A stretch of DNA of 64,000 bases from Chlorobium sp. (lineage in GTDB: Bacteria > Bacteroidota > Chlorobiia > Chlorobiales > Chlorobiaceae), in contig JANQGE010000041.1 of the NCBI GenBank assembly GCA_028277485.1, positions 1 through 64,000 on the forward strand, read 5' to 3'. Made by a program: the position numbers and the translations under genes. A model generated the notes under the pieces. The model made no database searches. It was not told the DNA's origin and was given only the letters and a program-made list of their open reading frames with translations. Every line of letters starts with the position of its first letter. The first letter of the stretch is position 1. Positions 24,734 through 33,178 of the stretch are shown here, piece after piece.

Positions 24734-26457
24734 AGCTTGCATCGCTGGCTGAAAGCCGCCTTGGAAAGGTGTTGTACGAGTTCCGCCGTGAGTTCGTGTG
24801 GGTCGGGGTGTTCAGTCTGATTGCCAATGTGCTGATGCTGACGCCCACTATTTATATGCTTCAGGTGTACGACCGTGTGTTGAAAAGCCAGAACGAGCTG
24901 ACGCTGGCTGTGGTTACCGTGATTATGATTGCCTTGTTTGCGGTCATGGCTGTTGCCGAGCTGCTCCGTTCGCGTCTGCTTGTGAGGGCTGGAGTACGAT
25001 TGGATGAGTCGCTGAACTCTCTCGTGTTTCATTCGAGTTTCAGACAGTTCCTCACACAGGGAAAAAATACGACGGTGACGACGTTTACGGATATGACCAA
25101 TATCCGTCAGTTTCTTACCGGACAGGGGATCATCGCGTTTTTTGATATACCCTGGTCGCCAGTGTATATTCTGGTGAGCTTTCTGCTTCACCCGCTGCTC
25201 GGCTCGGTTACGTTCGTGTTTGCGGCTGTTCAGGCTGTGCTTGCGTGGCGGGGACATGTGACGACGTCGCCCGGAATTGCGGTATCGTCTGACAAGGCTG
25301 TGGCTGCGTCGTCCTATATCCAGAGCAAGCTGCGCAATATTGAAGCGGTTCATGCCATGGGCATGGCTGCGAATCTCCGTCCCCGCTGGGTCGAGCGTCA
25401 GGAGGAGGCTGTTGCGTCGGCTGGCGTTTCGCAGGATGAACAGCAGCGGCAGCAGTCGATTTCCAAGTTTTTCCGTTACTGCATGCAGTCGTTGACGCTC
25501 GGCGCCGGCGCATTGCTGGTGCTTGACGGGCAGTTGAGCGTGGGAGGGATGATCGCCGGCAATGTATTGATGGCGCGTGCACTGGCTCCTCTTGACATGG
25601 TGGTGACAACCTGGAAGCAGTTTGTCCAGGCGCGGGAGGGGTATGATCGTCTCGAAGGGCTTCTTGACGAGTTTGATGTCCGGGAAGAGGGGCACGCTGC
25701 TGACGAGGTGCAGGGGGGTGTCGTGGCGGAAGCGCTGTCGGCTTCTGCGGCCGGAGGTTCGGTGCAGATTCTGCATGATCTTTCAACCCGGTTTTCTCCG
25801 GGGGAGGTTGCAGTGATGGTCGGGCCTTCGGGTTCCGGCAAATCGACGTTTGCGCGTTGTTTGCTTGGGATATGGCCGGAGACGTCGGGCAAGGTGCTGG
25901 TTGACGGCGTCGATGTCAAAGAGTGGGACCGGCGCGTGCTCGGACCGGCGGTGGGGTATTTGCCCCAGGATGTGGAACTGTTTGACGGTTCGCTTGCGGA
26001 AAATATCGCCCGGTTTACGGAAGTGGATTCGGAGAAAGTGATCGCGGCGGCTGCAAAAACCGGTATTCACGAGATGATTCTTCATCTGCCGAAAGGATAT
26101 GATTCCCGTATCGGTGAAGCCGGGAGCGCTTTGTCGGGAGGTCAGCGCCAGCGGGTGGCGCTTGCTCGCGCGCTCTATGACGACCCGGCGCTTGTTGTGC
26201 TGGACGAGCCGAACGCGAATCTGGACGAGGCGGGCGAAAAGGCGCTTGCGGAGGTTGTTCGTGATCTTGCCGCGAACAGGAAAACGGTGGTATTGATCAC
26301 CCACCGGCCGGGTATTCTCGCTGTCGCGGACCGCCTGCTTGTGATGAAAGAGGGGCGTCTGGTTGAAGATGGTCCGCGCGACGAGGTGATCGAGCGCCTG
26401 AAGGATAGAAACCAGGCTTCCGGTTCGGAGCCGGCACCGCCAAAAGCATTGAACTGA
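24730..26457 (+). CDS. Type I secretion ABC transporter, permease/ATPase (second of a tandem pair)
   Basis: 575 residues, the same architecture as the preceding gene: membrane domain about 25-300, ATPase about 345-560. Walker A GPSGSGKST begins at residue 365 and the signature LSGGQRQR at 468, the same positions as in its neighbour, so the pair arose by duplication. Walker B reads VVLDEPNANLD. It starts with TTG at 24730, inside the stop of the first gene. Two ABC proteins are more than the usual one per type I system and suggest a heterodimeric exporter. A repeat block of nearly 400 bp then separates it from the HlyD gene. Confidence 0.92.
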   Translation: MKLASLAESRLGKVLYEFRREFVWVGVFSLIANVLMLTPTIYMLQVYDRVLKSQNELTLAVVTVIMIALFAVMAVAELLRSRLLVRAGVRLDESLNSLVFHSSFRQFLTQGKNTTVTTFTDMTNIRQFLTGQGIIAFFDIPWSPVYILVSFLLHPLLGSVTFVFAAVQAVLAWRGHVTTSPGIAVSSDKAVAASSYIQSKLRNIEAVHAMGMAANLRPRWVERQEEAVASAGVSQDEQQRQQSISKFFRYCMQSLTLGAGALLVLDGQLSVGGMIAGNVLMARALAPLDMVVTTWKQFVQAREGYDRLEGLLDEFDVREEGHAADEVQGGVVAEALSASAAGGSVQILHDLSTRFSPGEVAVMVGPSGSGKSTFARCLLGIWPETSGKVLVDGVDVKEWDRRVLGPAVGYLPQDVELFDGSLAENIARFTEVDSEKVIAAAAKTGIHEMILHLPKGYDSRIGEAGSALSGGQRQRVALARALYDDPALVVLDEPNANLDEAGEKALAEVVRDLAANRKTVVLITHRPGILAVADRLLVMKEGRLVEDGPRDEVIERLKDRNQASGSEPAPPKALN

Positions 26458-26459
26458 TC

Positions 26460-26745
26460 AAAAGTGACGAGTGACGAGTGACGAGTGACAAGGGGGGAGA
26501 AAAGAGAAGATCGATTCCCGATACCGATAGCGACGGCGAACCCCGAAAGAAACAATCGGGTTTCGGGGTCGAAAAAGCAGCGACGAGTGACAAGGGGGAA
26601 CCAGTAGGCAGTTTCCAGTAGGCAGTTGGCAAGGGGGAGAAGGAAGAGAAAAGATCGATTCCCGAGTACCGAATCCCGATTACCGATACCGATACTAACG
26701 GCGAGCCCCGAAAGAAAAGCAATCGGGGATCGGAAAATCTACCCT
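26460..26745 (+). repeat. Composite dispersed-repeat block after the second ABC gene
   Basis: GTGACGA heptads begin within ten bases of the ABC stop, then CGATTCCCGATACCGATAGC, GACGGCGAACCCCGAAAG, a second GTGAC run, CAGTAGGCAGTTTCCAG, and another CCGAT tract. No gene is seen in this stretch. Confidence 0.85.
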
Positions 26746-26840
26746 TGAGTTTTCAATCTTGAACCTTGAATCTGTCACTCGTCACGAAAAAGGATCAATT
26801 TCTCCAGTCCGGGTTTTCGGACTTTCATGAATTATTAGAA
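26745..26840 (+). promoter_or_regulatory. Upstream dispersed motif (TTCAAG heptads plus GTCCG hairpin) before the HlyD gene
   Basis: Contains TTGAACCTTGAATC heptads, then the small hairpin AGTCCGGGTTTTCGGACT (26806-26823) and CATGAATTATTAG, 15-50 bases upstream of the GTG start at 26855. The same arrangement precedes the genes at 30226, 31758, 44352 and 54400 in matching orientation, so it may be a promoter or operator. Not proven. Confidence 0.5.
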
Positions 26841-26854
26841 CGCAGGGAAGGAAC

Positions 26855-28039
26855 GTGACTGAATTGCAGAAAAAAGAACAGGATCAAGCTCCTGCCGGGG
26901 AGGGGAAGGAACCGGCAGGGAAAAAAACGGCGCCATCCGATACGGCCCGGATCATCAGGATCGGCATTATCGTCCTGCTCGTCGGGTTTGGCGGTTTTTT
27001 GCTATGGGCGGCGTTTGCTCCGCTCGACGAGGGGGTGCCGTGTACGGGAACGGTCACTGTGTCGACCAGCAGCAAGGTTGTGCAGCATCTGACAGGAGGT
27101 ATTGTGCATGCGGTACATGTGCATGAAGGCCGGATGGTGAAAAAAGGCGATCTTCTGCTTTCGCTTGCCAGCAAGGAGGCAATTGCGCGTTACAAGGAGG
27201 TATACCAGCGTTACCTGGGGCTGCGCGCTGCCGAGGCGCGGCTTGTTGCACTGGCAAACGGGAAAGGAAAACCGAGGTTTCATCCTGACCTGCATGCGTC
27301 TCCGGATACGGCATTTGTCCGGGAGATCATGCAGACGCAGCGGGAGCTGTTTGCGTCGGAGCGGCGACGGCTGACGTTGCTGAAAGACCGGCTGGGAGGA
27401 CTTCGCGAGCTGGTTGCCGAGGGGTTTGCTCCACGCAGCAAGATGATGGAACTGGAGCAGCAGGTTGCGGATATCGAGTCAGAGAGAGCGTCGGAAATGG
27501 CGGATGTACAGGTTGCGGTTGACGCGTACGCCAAAAAATCCGCGGCGTTGCGCGAGGAGCTCGACTTGCGTGAAATCAGGGCTCCTGCAACCGGTCAGGT
27601 GATCGGGCTTGGTGTTCAGACGGTCGGGGCGGTGGTCAGGCCGGGTGAAAAAATCATGGATATTGTCCCGGAAGACGAGCTGCTGCTGATCGATGTGAAG
27701 ATTCTGCCGCATCTTATTGACAAGGTCGGGACCGGTCAGGCGGCCGATATCCGTTTTGCATCGTTTGCGAACTCTCCCATGCTGTTTGTTGACGGGGTTG
27801 TCGAATCGGTGTCGTTTGATCTGCTGACCGATCCGAATATGAACCCTGCCATGCCGGGAGCCCAGTACTATCTTGCCAGGGTCGCCATTACCGGGCAGGG
27901 CATGAAAACGCTGGGGCGCCGTCAACTGATGCCGGGAATGCCTGTTCAGGTGGTGATCAAGACCGGCGAGCGTTCCCTCTTGACCTATCTGCTTCACCCG
28001 CTTGTAAAACGTGTTTCAGCTTCAATGAAGGAGGAATGA
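26855..28039 (+). CDS. Type I secretion membrane fusion protein (HlyD family)
   Basis: 394 residues. Periplasmic adaptor that links the ABC proteins to the TolC duct. A charged cytoplasmic N-terminus (1-30) is followed by one membrane segment about 33-54 (IGIIVLLVGFGGFLLWAAFA), a lipoyl-like half with GGIVHAVHVHEGRMVKKGD near 85-105, a coiled coil about 130-230, and the C-terminal barrel with a PGMPVQVVIKTGERS motif near 365-380. The start is GTG at 26855 with AGGGAAGGA at 26844-26852. The stop overlaps the TolC-type reading frame, so the two are likely translated together. Confidence 0.93.
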   Translation: MTELQKKEQDQAPAGEGKEPAGKKTAPSDTARIIRIGIIVLLVGFGGFLLWAAFAPLDEGVPCTGTVTVSTSSKVVQHLTGGIVHAVHVHEGRMVKKGDLLLSLASKEAIARYKEVYQRYLGLRAAEARLVALANGKGKPRFHPDLHASPDTAFVREIMQTQRELFASERRRLTLLKDRLGGLRELVAEGFAPRSKMMELEQQVADIESERASEMADVQVAVDAYAKKSAALREELDLREIRAPATGQVIGLGVQTVGAVVRPGEKIMDIVPEDELLLIDVKILPHLIDKVGTGQAADIRFASFANSPMLFVDGVVESVSFDLLTDPNMNPAMPGAQYYLARVAITGQGMKTLGRRQLMPGMPVQVVIKTGERSLLTYLLHPLVKRVSASMKEE

Positions 28040-28041
28040 TC

Positions 28042-29445
28042 ATGGCGTTTGTTCATCGCAAGACTCTGCTTGCCGCCGCGCTTGTCTGCTGTACGGCCGG
28101 GCCTGTTTCCGCAGCGGGGTTTGCTGCAGACGGGGCTGACGTCGAGGCATCGGCTGCTGACGAGAGGCTTGATTTGCTGGAAGCTTGTGCCGCTGCGCAG
28201 GAGTACGACGCAACCATCCGTGCCATGCGGGCGCGGCATGAAGGGGTTCTGGAAGAGGTGGACAAGGCTGAAGCCGGGTTCATGCCTTCGGTCAATATTG
28301 CGGCTGTCAGGGGCAGAAACGCCACCGAAAGTACAAGTCAGGGGGTGTTCGGACCTGTTGAGCAGGAACGGTTCTATAATTCGATCAATTACAGTATTTC
28401 ACTGCGTCAGCCAGTTCTGAATTTTACCACGATCGCGGAGTTCCGTAAGGCCAAGGCGATGGTTGCGCGCAGCGAAAAGGAGCTGGAAGAGGAACGGTCG
28501 TCGCTGATTATCAGGGTCGCCGAGATCTATATGAATCTGCTGCTGAGCCGGGATTTTCTGAGCTATACCGAAGCCCGGATCAGAGCCGCCGTCCAGACGC
28601 TTGCGCAGGCACGGCGTTCCCTTGAGCTTGGCTATGGCAGGGTGACCGATGTGTCGGAGGCCGAGGCTGAGCTGGATATGGCCCGGGCCGAGGCTCTGCA
28701 GGCGTCCAACGATCTGGAGTTCCAGTTCAACGAGCTCAAGCGGTTGATCGGGTTTATGCCAGCCGGGGTGTATTCGCTGGTTCCGTCGCGGATGGAACTC
28801 TCTGTTCCCGGGGCAAGGTCTCTGCAGGAGTGGATGGACAAAGCGATTGCATCGGCTCCCATGGTGCAGCGGGCACGTGAAGAGGTGCGAATCGCGCGGA
28901 GGGAGAGAGAGAAGAACAAGGCTGCCGGATATCCGGTCATCAATCTCAATGCTTCCCGAACGTATTCTGAAAGTGATGATAATTACTCGATCGGTAATAC
29001 CTATGATACCTATTCGCTTAATCTGCAGCTCAGCATGCCGCTGTATTCGGGAGGTTATATCTCATCGTCTGTTCGTCAGGCTTCGGCAGGGATTATAGAG
29101 GCGGAGGAACGCTTGAAGGAAACGGAACGCAAAATACGTTCCGAGGTCAGGAAGTATTACAATGCCCTTGTGGATGCGATTGGTAAAATTCATGCTTATG
29201 AAAAAGCCGTCGGATCGGCGAAGGTTGCCTATGAAGGAGCCCGGAAAGCTTATGAACATGATCACGGGACAGTTGTTGAAATCGAGAAGGCGAAAGAACG
29301 CGTGTTGCATGCCCGGTATCAGCTTTCCAATATCCGCTATGAGTTTATCCTGAACCGGCTGGTGCTCAAGCATTTTTCGGGAAGCCTTTCTGCAAAGGAT
29401 GTTGACGAGGTTAACGGGTGGCTCGGTGTGCCCTTTTCGGAGTGA
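28042..29445 (+). CDS. Type I secretion outer-membrane channel (TolC family)
   Basis: About 467 residues. Outer-membrane duct for type I export. A signal peptide is visible (FVHRKTLLAAALVCC, cleavage probably after VSA, about residue 24). The paired helical halves of the OEP fold follow, with QPVLNFTTIAEFRKA and a second-half SMPLYSGGYISSSVRQA, a family hallmark. I prefer the ATG at 28042, seven bases after AAGGAGG (28028-28034); the ATG at 28036 overlaps the HlyD stop. The 3' end overlaps, tail to tail, the methyltransferase gene on the other strand by 35 bases. Confidence 0.92.
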   Translation: MAFVHRKTLLAAALVCCTAGPVSAAGFAADGADVEASAADERLDLLEACAAAQEYDATIRAMRARHEGVLEEVDKAEAGFMPSVNIAAVRGRNATESTSQGVFGPVEQERFYNSINYSISLRQPVLNFTTIAEFRKAKAMVARSEKELEEERSSLIIRVAEIYMNLLLSRDFLSYTEARIRAAVQTLAQARRSLELGYGRVTDVSEAEAELDMARAEALQASNDLEFQFNELKRLIGFMPAGVYSLVPSRMELSVPGARSLQEWMDKAIASAPMVQRAREEVRIARREREKNKAAGYPVINLNASRTYSESDDNYSIGNTYDTYSLNLQLSMPLYSGGYISSSVRQASAGIIEAEERLKETERKIRSEVRKYYNALVDAIGKIHAYEKAVGSAKVAYEGARKAYEHDHGTVVEIEKAKERVLHARYQLSNIRYEFILNRLVLKHFSGSLSAKDVDEVNGWLGVPFSE

Positions 29446-30226
29446 ATGGTTTGTCTCCGTCCGCCTTGCACTTTGCTCGCTCATAACACTTTTTAGAGGT
29501 GCCTTTGTTTTCTATAACATAAAATACCTGCGAGTTGATGATTGGGCCAAAAAACTTTACCGGTGAGAAAATTTTCTTTTTGACGGTCAGTCCTGCCTCA
29601 TCGAACAGGTCTTCGAGATCCGTATAATAAAAGCCGATATGCGACTTTATATAGCTTTCGGCACCCCTGTCGATTTTTATGGAGAAAAGCGATTTTATGA
29701 CGTTTTTGAAATCAGTTTTTTCGTGCTTTTGACCTGATGCAATTCTGATAATATTTTTCAGTAATGAGCTGACTCCCTTTTCAATTGGTACAGAAACTAT
29801 TATCACTCCGTTTTTATCGAGTAGTTTTTTTATGTGTAACAACTCTTTTTTCTGGTTTTCGGGTGTCAGATGCTCCAGGACTTCAAAGCAGGTGATCTTG
29901 TTGAACAGTGTATCTATGGTATCCGGGTTGTTGGTTATCTGAATATCTTTATTGTCGGTGAAATTCTCTTTTAGTTCCCTGTTTTCCAGTGGCTCATAAC
30001 CGACTAAACGACATTTTTTGTTTATGTTGTACAACTCACGCAGAATATGGCCGTCACCGGTGCCGTAATCGAGAATTCTGTCACTGTCTTTTGGTGATAT
30101 TAAATGTAACGACAGCCTGAATCTGAGGTTGTGTGAAAATCTTTTTATGATCAGCGGGTTCCTGAAAGTTTCATTTGAATACATGGGACTGCTGTAATAA
30201 GTTATAGGTGGAAAGTAACAATTCAT
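29411..30226 (-). CDS. SAM-dependent methyltransferase (class I)
   Basis: Up to 271 residues. The SAM-binding motif ILDYGTGDGHIL (near residues 51-62), acidic motif II after LVGYEPLEN, and CFEVLEHL mark a class I methyltransferase, of the type often found in polysaccharide clusters. The substrate is unknown. The first ATG lies in the TGAATT dispersed motif; an alternative is the ATG at 30182-30184. The last 25 or so residues after FYVIENK are read from a GGCACCTCTA-type element and from antisense tolC, so the native C-terminus has been replaced. It is clearly richer in A/T than its neighbours, which suggests acquisition by transfer. Confidence 0.8.
   Translation of the reverse strand: MNCYFPPITYYSSPMYSNETFRNPLIIKRFSHNLRFRLSLHLISPKDSDRILDYGTGDGHILRELYNINKKCRLVGYEPLENRELKENFTDNKDIQITNNPDTIDTLFNKITCFEVLEHLTPENQKKELLHIKKLLDKNGVIIVSVPIEKGVSSLLKNIIRIASGQKHEKTDFKNVIKSLFSIKIDRGAESYIKSHIGFYYTDLEDLFDEAGLTVKKKIFSPVKFFGPIINSQVFYVIENKGTSKKCYERAKCKADGDKPFTPKRAHRATR
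29449..29505 (-). repeat. Partial GGCACCTCTA-type element at the tolC/methyltransferase junction
   Basis: The minus strand reads GGCACCTCTAAAAAGTGTTA, then GAGCGAGCAAAGTGCAAGGC and GGACGGAG, matching the left half of the complete element at 57949. It lies between converging genes and encodes the tail of the methyltransferase. Confidence 0.8.
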
Positions 30227-30324
30227 GAGAGTCCGAAAACCCGGATTGCAGAAATATACATTGAGCCGATCATTTTTCGTGACGATCGCCGGTCAGTTTT
30301 TCTGTCACTTCCATTGTAAGCTGC

Positions 30325-31314
30325 ATGAACCCTGAGTCTCAACAATCTTTCTCTCCCGATACCAGGGAAAGGGCAGGGCGCCCTCCTTATCCTGCATCAT
30401 CGACGTTGCAAGGTGAAGGTATCCCATTGTTTGAACTTCTTTCGATGCTCTACCGGTCCAGGTTGTTCATTGCCGGTATTTCATTTCTGGCTGTTCTCGG
30501 CTCCGTGCTGTATGTGCTGTTTGCCCCTCCGGTCTACAAGGTTCAGGCCCGGGTGTTTGTTCAGCCTGATTATGGTGAGCGGGCGCTTGCTTCGCTGCGT
30601 TCTGTTTCACTCCTGGAGCAAATTGTTCATGAGCGGGAGCTGCTTCCCTGGATTTTCGACAGGAAATGGGATGACAGGCAGGAGAAATGGCTGGTTGATG
30701 ATGCTGATGTTCCGTCGCTGCGGCTTGGGGGCTTGTATTTGCGGCGTCATCTTGATGTCGATGTCCGGGGACAGTTCGCCACGATAGGGTTCAGGACATG
30801 CGATCCTGCGCAGGGCGTGGAAATTGTCGGTGACCTGATCAAAAAAGCCAATGTGCAGTTGGTTGACCGGATTGTTGATCAGGCCCGCAGCAGGATCCAG
30901 TCGTTAGTGAGAGCTCTTGATGAGTATGACTCCTTGCTGGTCAAGGCTTTGGTGTCTGCCAGTAAAAACGTGAGTTCGGGGTCCGGCAGGGTTCAGTCCC
31001 CGAACGATGAGCGAGTGCGTGATATTGCAGGAGTGCTTGAGGAGAATATGAAGAGCACAAGAAGTTATGAAGAGCGCTCAGCATTGATTGTCGAGGTGCA
31101 GGAGCATCGTGCGCTGATCAGTCAGGCGGAAATCCTGCGCAGTGAGTTTGCGCTGATGGTTGTCGAGAAGCCGGCTGTGCCTGAACGGAAAGAAAAAATC
31201 TGGCCGAAAGGTATTGTTCTGATACCTGCCGGTTTTCTTGGAGGGCTGTTTATCAGTATTGCTTTCGTGCTCGTGCGTGGTGTTGCAGGGCGTATTCCAA
31301 GGGTGCCTGAGTAA
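30325..31314 (+). CDS. Wzz/chain-length determinant-like polysaccharide co-polymerase
   Basis: 329 residues. Inner-membrane protein that sets the chain length of exported polysaccharide. An N-terminal membrane segment lies at about 47-67 (LFIAGISFLAVLGSVLYVLF). It is followed by the Wzz-type start of the periplasmic domain (APPVYKVQARVFVQPDYG), a helical periplasmic region about 150-275, a Pro-rich stretch KPAVPERKEKIWP, and a second membrane segment about 295-318. There is no C-terminal tyrosine kinase domain. It is first of the plus-strand polysaccharide genes (31758, 33179, 34738) but is followed by a 440-bp repeat block. Confidence 0.82.
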   Translation: MNPESQQSFSPDTRERAGRPPYPASSTLQGEGIPLFELLSMLYRSRLFIAGISFLAVLGSVLYVLFAPPVYKVQARVFVQPDYGERALASLRSVSLLEQIVHERELLPWIFDRKWDDRQEKWLVDDADVPSLRLGGLYLRRHLDVDVRGQFATIGFRTCDPAQGVEIVGDLIKKANVQLVDRIVDQARSRIQSLVRALDEYDSLLVKALVSASKNVSSGSGRVQSPNDERVRDIAGVLEENMKSTRSYEERSALIVEVQEHRALISQAEILRSEFALMVVEKPAVPERKEKIWPKGIVLIPAGFLGGLFISIAFVLVRGVAGRIPRVPE

Positions 31315-31315
31315 T

Positions 31316-31704
31316 TCACTGAAGGGATAGTGACGAGTGACAAGTGACGAGTGACAAGGGGGAAAAGAAGAGATCGATTCCCGAGTACCGAATCCCGATT
31401 ACCGATAGCGACGGCGAATTCCGATTTTCTCTCTCAGCACTCAGTACTATGAACTCAGAACTTTCACGCAAGTGAATCAGTAGGCAGTTGGCAAAAGAAT
31501 AGTGACGAGTGACGAGAAACAAGTGACAAGGGGGGAGAAAAGATAAAGATCGATTACCGATTACCGATACCGATTACCGATAGCGACGGCGAACCCCGAT
31601 TTTCTCTCTTTCGGAAATCGGGGTCGGGATCGGGTTTCGGGGTCGAAAGAGTAGTGACGAGTTACGAGAAATAGGCGAGGGAAAGAATAGTGACGAGTGA
31701 CAAG
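31316..31704 (+). repeat. Long composite dispersed-repeat block after the Wzz-like gene
   Basis: Two consecutive composite units. Each has GTGACRA heptads, an ATCGATTACCGAT tract and GACGGCGAA. The first continues to CTCAGCACTCAGTAC and AGAACTTTCACG. The second contains a perfect-but-one stem ACCCCGATTTTC (31593-31604) / GGAAATCGGGGT (31613-31624). No gene is present. Confidence 0.88.
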
Positions 31705-31745
31705 GGGGGAGGGGTTCGGACTCTTATGAATTATTCAGGTTATAG
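31705..31745 (+). promoter_or_regulatory. TGAATTATTCA upstream motif before the sugar-phosphate transferase gene
   Basis: GGGTTCGGACTCTTATG leads into the perfect palindrome TGAATTATTCA at 31727-31737, 20 bases before the ATG at 31758. The same palindrome and orientation occur upstream of the genes at 44352 and 54400. Confidence 0.5.
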
Positions 31746-31757
31746 ATATTGTAAGTA

Positions 31758-33155
31758 ATGTTGCCAAGTATCAAGGCGGAACGTTCGGGGTATGAGTGGC
31801 TGCACCGTTTTTTTGATTCGGTTTTTCCTCTCCTGGTTCTGTTGGTGTTGACTGTTTTGTATGCGGTGGAGTGGCACGATCGTTATTCGCTGCTCGGGGT
31901 GCTTGGCGGGTTTCTTTTCGTAACGGCAAACCAGATGATCGGAACCTATAATGGCTGGAGAGGGCGCTCGCTGTGGACGAGTATCAGCATGGTGTCAAAA
32001 GCGTGGTTTCTGACATGGGTGGTCATGATCATTCTGGCGTTTCTTTTTAAACGATCATCGGAGTTTTCACGCGTTGTGACTGTCGGGTGGGCTCTGGCTA
32101 CTTTTTTTGTGCTGGTCGGCTACAGGGTTCTGATCAGACTTTTTCTGCGTTACTACTGGCGGAACGGGTGCAGTTTCCGCCGGATTGCTATTGTTGGAGC
32201 GGGCAAGACAGGAAAACACCTTGCAAAGGTTATACAGAATAACAGCTACCTCGGGTACCGGATCGTCGGGTATTATGACGATAATGCCCGGCTGCAGGGC
32301 AGAAGCGTTGAGGGGATCGAGGTTCTTGGCGATACGGATCAGGTTTGCCTTGATGCACAGGAGAGACGTTTTGATGAGATCTATCTCTGTTTTTCTCTTG
32401 AGTCGGAAAAAAATATTATCGCTCTTCTCAACAGGCTTGCGGACAGCACCGTTCTGGTGAAGTACATTCCGGATTTTTTTGCTTTTGACCTGCTGCATTC
32501 GCAGTGGAGCGACCTTAAAGGGATTCCGGTCATCAGTGTTTATGATACGCCGATGACATCCGGTCTGGCAAGGTTTGCAAAGCGGACAGAGGATGTTGTG
32601 CTGACAGTTCTTATTTTGCTGTGTATCTGGCCTCTGATGGTGTTGATCGGACTCGGGGTGAAGCTTGGCTCGCCCGGACCGATGTTTTTCCGCCAGGAAC
32701 GGGTTGGCTGGAACGGTCAGCATTTTACGATCCTCAAATTCCGGTCGATGGTTGTGCATGATGATCAGGGAGAGTTGAGGCAGGCGTCGAGCAATGATGA
32801 CAGAGTGACCCCTTTGGGCCGGTTGTTGCGGAAAACAAGTCTCGATGAACTTCCTCAACTGATCAATGTGTTGCGCGGTGAAATGTCGCTTGTCGGTCCC
32901 CGTCCCCATGCCGTTGCGCATCACGAGTATTATGCTCCGTTGATTGACAAGTATACGCAGCGTCATCTTATCAAACCAGGGCTTACCGGCTACGCACAGA
33001 TCAGCGGGTTTCGCGGAGAGACGCAGGAACTTGAGACAATGTCGCGCAGGATCGAGATGGACCGTTATTACATCAATAACTGGTCCTTGTGGCTTGATTT
33101 GAAGATAATAACCATTTCCGCACTGCGGGGATGGAAAGATAAAAATGCGTATTAA
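31758..33155 (+). CDS. Undecaprenyl-phosphate sugar phosphotransferase (polysaccharide initiation)
   Basis: 465 residues of the WbaP/WcaJ type. It moves a sugar-1-phosphate to undecaprenyl phosphate to start the polysaccharide repeat unit. The N-terminal half has about four membrane segments (roughly 18-135), then a nucleotide-fold stretch (RIAIVGAGKTGKHLAK near 142). The C-terminal catalytic domain from about residue 275 has one more membrane segment, SPGPMFFRQERVGWNG, LKFRSM, TSLDELPQLINVLRGEMSLV and GPRP. Which sugar is used cannot be told. Four genes for initiation, flipping, polymerisation and transfer follow in order, so this is a Wzx/Wzy-type pathway. Confidence 0.9.
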   Translation: MLPSIKAERSGYEWLHRFFDSVFPLLVLLVLTVLYAVEWHDRYSLLGVLGGFLFVTANQMIGTYNGWRGRSLWTSISMVSKAWFLTWVVMIILAFLFKRSSEFSRVVTVGWALATFFVLVGYRVLIRLFLRYYWRNGCSFRRIAIVGAGKTGKHLAKVIQNNSYLGYRIVGYYDDNARLQGRSVEGIEVLGDTDQVCLDAQERRFDEIYLCFSLESEKNIIALLNRLADSTVLVKYIPDFFAFDLLHSQWSDLKGIPVISVYDTPMTSGLARFAKRTEDVVLTVLILLCIWPLMVLIGLGVKLGSPGPMFFRQERVGWNGQHFTILKFRSMVVHDDQGELRQASSNDDRVTPLGRLLRKTSLDELPQLINVLRGEMSLVGPRPHAVAHHEYYAPLIDKYTQRHLIKPGLTGYAQISGFRGETQELETMSRRIEMDRYYINNWSLWLDLKIITISALRGWKDKNAY

Positions 33156-33178
33156 GGCGATACCCGGTCATTTTTGTT

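Noticed and set aside
31316..31704. CRISPR array
   Set aside because: The repeated units are short, tandem and degenerate, with no unique spacers of constant length, and no cas genes are present.
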